Source of the DNA: Citrobacter sp. Res13-Sevr-PEB04-36
GTDB taxonomy: Bacteria > Pseudomonadota > Gammaproteobacteria > Enterobacterales > Enterobacteriaceae
Direction: 5' to 3'
DNA: 32,847 bases
Assembly (NCBI RefSeq): GCF_015672735.1
Contig: NZ_JADABY010000033.1
Coordinates: forward strand, 1-32,847
Positions 30,782 through 32,847 of the stretch are shown here, in pieces. Every line of letters starts with the position of its first letter. The first letter of the stretch is position 1. A program made the translations under genes and the position numbers. The notes below the pieces were generated by a model that was not told the origin of the DNA, did no database searches, and saw only the letters and a list, made by a program, of their open reading frames with translations.

Positions 30782-31732
30782 TTATTTTTTACCAAATGGA
30801 TGCAATAACTTGTCGATTTCCGGCGTATCAATGTTCTTCGCATTCACAAATTTAACCGGGATATCAATCTCTTTCGGAACAGCCTGACCCGACACAGCAG
30901 CGTTCAACGTTTTGATACCCTGATAGCCAATCTGGTAAGCATCCTGCACCACAAAGCCCTGGATAACGCCGGACTTCAGGAAAGCAATAATCGCTTCGGT
31001 GCTGTCAAAGCCGATCACCTTCACTTTGCCTTTCAGGTTTTGGCTATCAATGGCGTTCGCCACACCCAGCGTTGAACCTTCGTTGGTACCATAGATCCCG
31101 GCAATGTCCGGGTTGGCCTGAATCATATCGATGGTTTTATCCATCGCTTTTTGCGGATCCCCGTCGCTGTACTGGACAGGCAGGACCTTAATATCCGGAT
31201 ATTTCTCCTTCATGCGGGCAATAAACCCTTCCGAACGCTCGATTGCAGAAGAGGTACCGGCCACGTGCGCAATAATACCGACCTTCCCTTTGCTGCCCAC
31301 TTCAGCGGCGAGCGCATCTGCGGCTTCTGCCCCAGCTTTACGATTATTGGTTGCCACAAAGCTGACCGGAATATCGGAATTTACGCCAGAGTCAAAGGTC
31401 ACAACCTTAATACCCCGCGAATTGGCCGTTTCCACCAGCGGCGCGAGGGCATTGGCATCTAACGCCGCCAGCAGCAGCCCGTTAGGTTTTTGCGCCATCG
31501 CGTTTTCAACCAACTGAATCTGCTCAGCGATTTGTGTTTCATCCGCTGGACCCACATAGCTGGTTTTGTCACCCAACTCTTTCGCTGCCGCTTCTGTCCC
31601 CATTTTTACGGTTTGCCAGAATTCATGCTGGAAACCTTTACTGACCACGGGGAGGTTCATATCTTTAGCCAACGCGCTGGAAGTCATGCAGGCCAGCAGG
31701 GATAACGCATAGACAAAATGCCTGGTTTTCAT
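30782..31732 (-). CDS. Sugar ABC transporter periplasmic binding protein (RbsB-like)
   Basis: A 316-aa periplasmic binding protein of the type I (ribose/galactose) class. A clear signal peptide, MKTRHFVYALSLLACMTSSA followed by LA, ends before KDMNLPVV; there is no lipobox. Two lobes follow: NLPVVSKGFQHEFWQTV with typical aromatic ligand contacts, ADETQIAEQIQLVENA, VTFDSGVNSDIPVSFVATNN, and GIYGTNEGSTLGVANAI in the second lobe with GFDSTEAIIAFLKSG. The frame extends 54 codons further upstream, but only the ATG at 31732 gives the signal peptide, and ACGGAGTACAACA precedes it. Two small hairpins lie in the 73-bp gap from the permease gene. The ligand is unknown; a pentose, pentulose or related sugar is inferred from the kinase. 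Confidence 0.92.
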   Translation of the reverse strand: MKTRHFVYALSLLACMTSSALAKDMNLPVVSKGFQHEFWQTVKMGTEAAAKELGDKTSYVGPADETQIAEQIQLVENAMAQKPNGLLLAALDANALAPLVETANSRGIKVVTFDSGVNSDIPVSFVATNNRKAGAEAADALAAEVGSKGKVGIIAHVAGTSSAIERSEGFIARMKEKYPDIKVLPVQYSDGDPQKAMDKTIDMIQANPDIAGIYGTNEGSTLGVANAIDSQNLKGKVKVIGFDSTEAIIAFLKSGVIQGFVVQDAYQIGYQGIKTLNAAVSGQAVPKEIDIPVKFVNAKNIDTPEIDKLLHPFGKK

Positions 31733-31757
31733 TGTTGTACTCCGTTCTGAGTGAGTC

Positions 31758-31797
31758 ACCCTAAACGTCAGGGTTATGATGCCCCGCAACTTCCGGG
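31758..31797 (-). other. Two short hairpins between permease and binding-protein genes
   Basis: ACCCT (31758-31762) pairs with AGGGT (31770-31774), and CCCG (31783-31786) with CGGG (31794-31797). No U-run follows. Such structures ahead of a binding-protein gene often raise message stability. Confidence 0.4.
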
Positions 31798-31805
31798 AGC
31801 GTAAA

Positions 31806-32789
31806 TCAACGAATTTTTTTGCGTAATGTGTCGAGATAAACCGCCGCGATGACCACCACCCCCATTGCCACCATCTGCCAAAACTGGGAGACACCCATCA
31901 GGTTGAGGCCATTTTTTAATACGCTCATAATGAATGCGCCGATAATCGTGCCGCCAATGGTGCCGATCCCGCCCATCAGGCTGGTACCACCAATCACCAC
32001 CGCGGCAATCGCTTCCAGCTCATAACCCACACCAACCGTTGGCTGGCCTGAGTTCAGACGCGAAGCCAGAATGACCCCGGCGATCCCGGTCAGCAGACCG
32101 CAGAAGGCGTAGACAAATATTTTGACGCGCTGGACTTTAATTCCGGACAGGTGCGCTGCAACTTCATTGCTGCCCACGGCATAAACATAGCGGCCAATCA
32201 CCGTTTTCTTCAGGATGTACGCAGCGATCAGCGCCACCACCACCAGGTAAAAGACCGGATAAGGCAGCACGTCGAACAGGCGGCCCTGCGCCAGCATTTT
32301 GAAGCCAGGGTAATCAGCAAAGTAAATCGCGCGGCCATCGGTCATCACCATGTTGATACCCCTGACGGACATCATCAGGCCCAGCGTGGCAATGAAGGGC
32401 GGGATAGTCATTTTGGTGACCAACAGCCCGTTGATATAACCGCACAGCCCACCGGCCAACACGCCTGCCAGGATGCAAATCGGCAGCGGCAGACCCAGTG
32501 TGGCGCAGATACCGACCGCGACGCCGGAAAACGCCACCACGGAACCAAGAGAAAGGTCGATCCCGGAGGTAATAATGACGAAGGTGACGCCAATCGCCAT
32601 GATGCCAATGACCGAGGTTTGCAGGGCAATGGTCATAATGTTTTCAGTATTAAAGAAAAATGGCGATCCAAAACTGAAAAATATCACCAGTATAATCAGA
32701 CTGAAAAGCGGCGCGAGGCGCATTAAAAGTTCTTTGTTAATTTTAATTTTCTTATTATTGCTGTCTGAAGAGGTTACAGAGATAGTCAT
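31806..32789 (-). CDS. Sugar ABC transporter permease (RbsC-like)
   Basis: A 327-aa inner-membrane permease of the ribose-type (CUT2) ABC family. The N-terminal 24 residues are charged and cytoplasmic, followed by about 8-10 hydrophobic spans. The family signature GYELEAIAAVVIGGTSLMGG and the following GIGTIGGTIIGAFIMSVLKN (about residues 251-290) form the loop that contacts the ATPase. The ATG at 32789 lies 3 bp after the ATPase stop, with GAGGATTAATTT as ribosome-binding site reading through that stop, so translation is coupled. The binding-protein gene follows after 73 bp. Confidence 0.94.
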   Translation of the reverse strand: MTISVTSSDSNNKKIKINKELLMRLAPLFSLIILVIFFSFGSPFFFNTENIMTIALQTSVIGIMAIGVTFVIITSGIDLSLGSVVAFSGVAVGICATLGLPLPICILAGVLAGGLCGYINGLLVTKMTIPPFIATLGLMMSVRGINMVMTDGRAIYFADYPGFKMLAQGRLFDVLPYPVFYLVVVALIAAYILKKTVIGRYVYAVGSNEVAAHLSGIKVQRVKIFVYAFCGLLTGIAGVILASRLNSGQPTVGVGYELEAIAAVVIGGTSLMGGIGTIGGTIIGAFIMSVLKNGLNLMGVSQFWQMVAMGVVVIAAVYLDTLRKKIR

Positions 32790-32792
32790 AAA

Positions 32793-32847
32793 TTAATCCT
32801 CTAACGTCGCGTATTGCATGATTTTTTCTTGTGTGGCGTCATCAGAA
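32793..32847 (-). CDS. Sugar ABC transporter ATP-binding protein, 3' end only
   Basis: The last 55 bp of the window encode, on the minus strand, a C-terminal tail SDDATQEKIMQYATLED and a TAA stop at 32795-32793, directly before the permease. The ATQE-x-IM-x-x-AT pattern is the usual C-terminus of RbsA-type (CUT2) double-domain ATPases. The rest of the gene is beyond the window edge. The 3-bp gap to the permease supports one operon. Confidence 0.8.
   Translation of the reverse strand, partial: SDDATQEKIMQYATLED

Noticed and set aside
29149-30843. Longer kinase start at 30843
   Set aside because: The extra 38 codons overlap the binding-protein stop and the terminator, and the ATG at 30729 has the ribosome-binding site and the conserved FGGY N-terminus.
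30782-31894. Longer binding-protein start at 31894
   Set aside because: The extra 54 codons overlap the permease gene and would bury the signal peptide; the ATG at 31732 gives a standard exported protein.

Overview
The window is chromosomal DNA from a member of the Enterobacteriaceae in the Escherichia/Salmonella/Citrobacter group. Almost every protein looks like a close orthologue of an E. coli K-12 protein, and the order eno-pyrG-mazG-relA-rlmD-barA-gud-yqcA-truC-yqcC-csrB-syd-queF-ppnN-sdaC-sdaB-xni-fucO-fucA is the familiar 'minute 60' backbone. Three departures from K-12 argue against E. coli itself: no mazEF between relA and mazG, a glycerate kinase gene after gudD (as I recall for Salmonella), and a foreign-looking sugar locus next to fucAO. 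Citrobacter is my best guess; the sequence alone does not settle the genus.

Layout. 1-7904 (minus strand): enolase, CTP synthase, MazG, RelA and the 23S rRNA methyltransferase RlmD. 7962-10718 (plus): sensor kinase BarA. 10801-16081 (minus): D-glucarate operon gudP-gudX-gudD followed, after a terminator, by a GarK-type glycerate 2-kinase. 16082-16563: a non-coding gap with overlapping hairpins. 16564-18144 (minus): yqcC-truC-yqcA. 18203-18566 (minus): the CsrA-sequestering sRNA csrB with its UvrY site, so the sensor (BarA) and a final target (csrB) of one pathway lie about 8 kb apart. 18777-21840: syd, divergent queF, then ppnN. 22400-25107: sdaC-sdaB (serine uptake and deamination). 25274-26029: xni. 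26124-27947 (minus): fucO and fucA.

Right end, 28086-32847. Where E. coli K-12 has the divergent fucPIKUR operon, this window has genes on the same strand as fucAO: the 3' end of an ABC ATPase, an RbsC-like permease, an RbsB-like binding protein, an FGGY pentulose kinase of the ribulokinase-like type, and a LacI-family regulator with a Cra/ScrR-like DNA-binding head. They run straight into fucA and fucO. This is the least ordinary part of the window: a probable import and phosphorylation module for an unidentified sugar, placed so that it could share the fuculose-phosphate aldolase and lactaldehyde/glycolaldehyde reductase.

The gene junctions hold REP/BIME elements (4195, 10741, 25120, 26050), a ~106-bp inverted-repeat element before ppnN, intrinsic terminators after eno, gudD, csrB, ppnN and the binding-protein gene, a CRP-like site before sdaC, and two similar GATACAYT dyads in the queF/syd and sdaC control regions. 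A 30-codon open frame with a strong ribosome-binding site overlaps the pyrG start.
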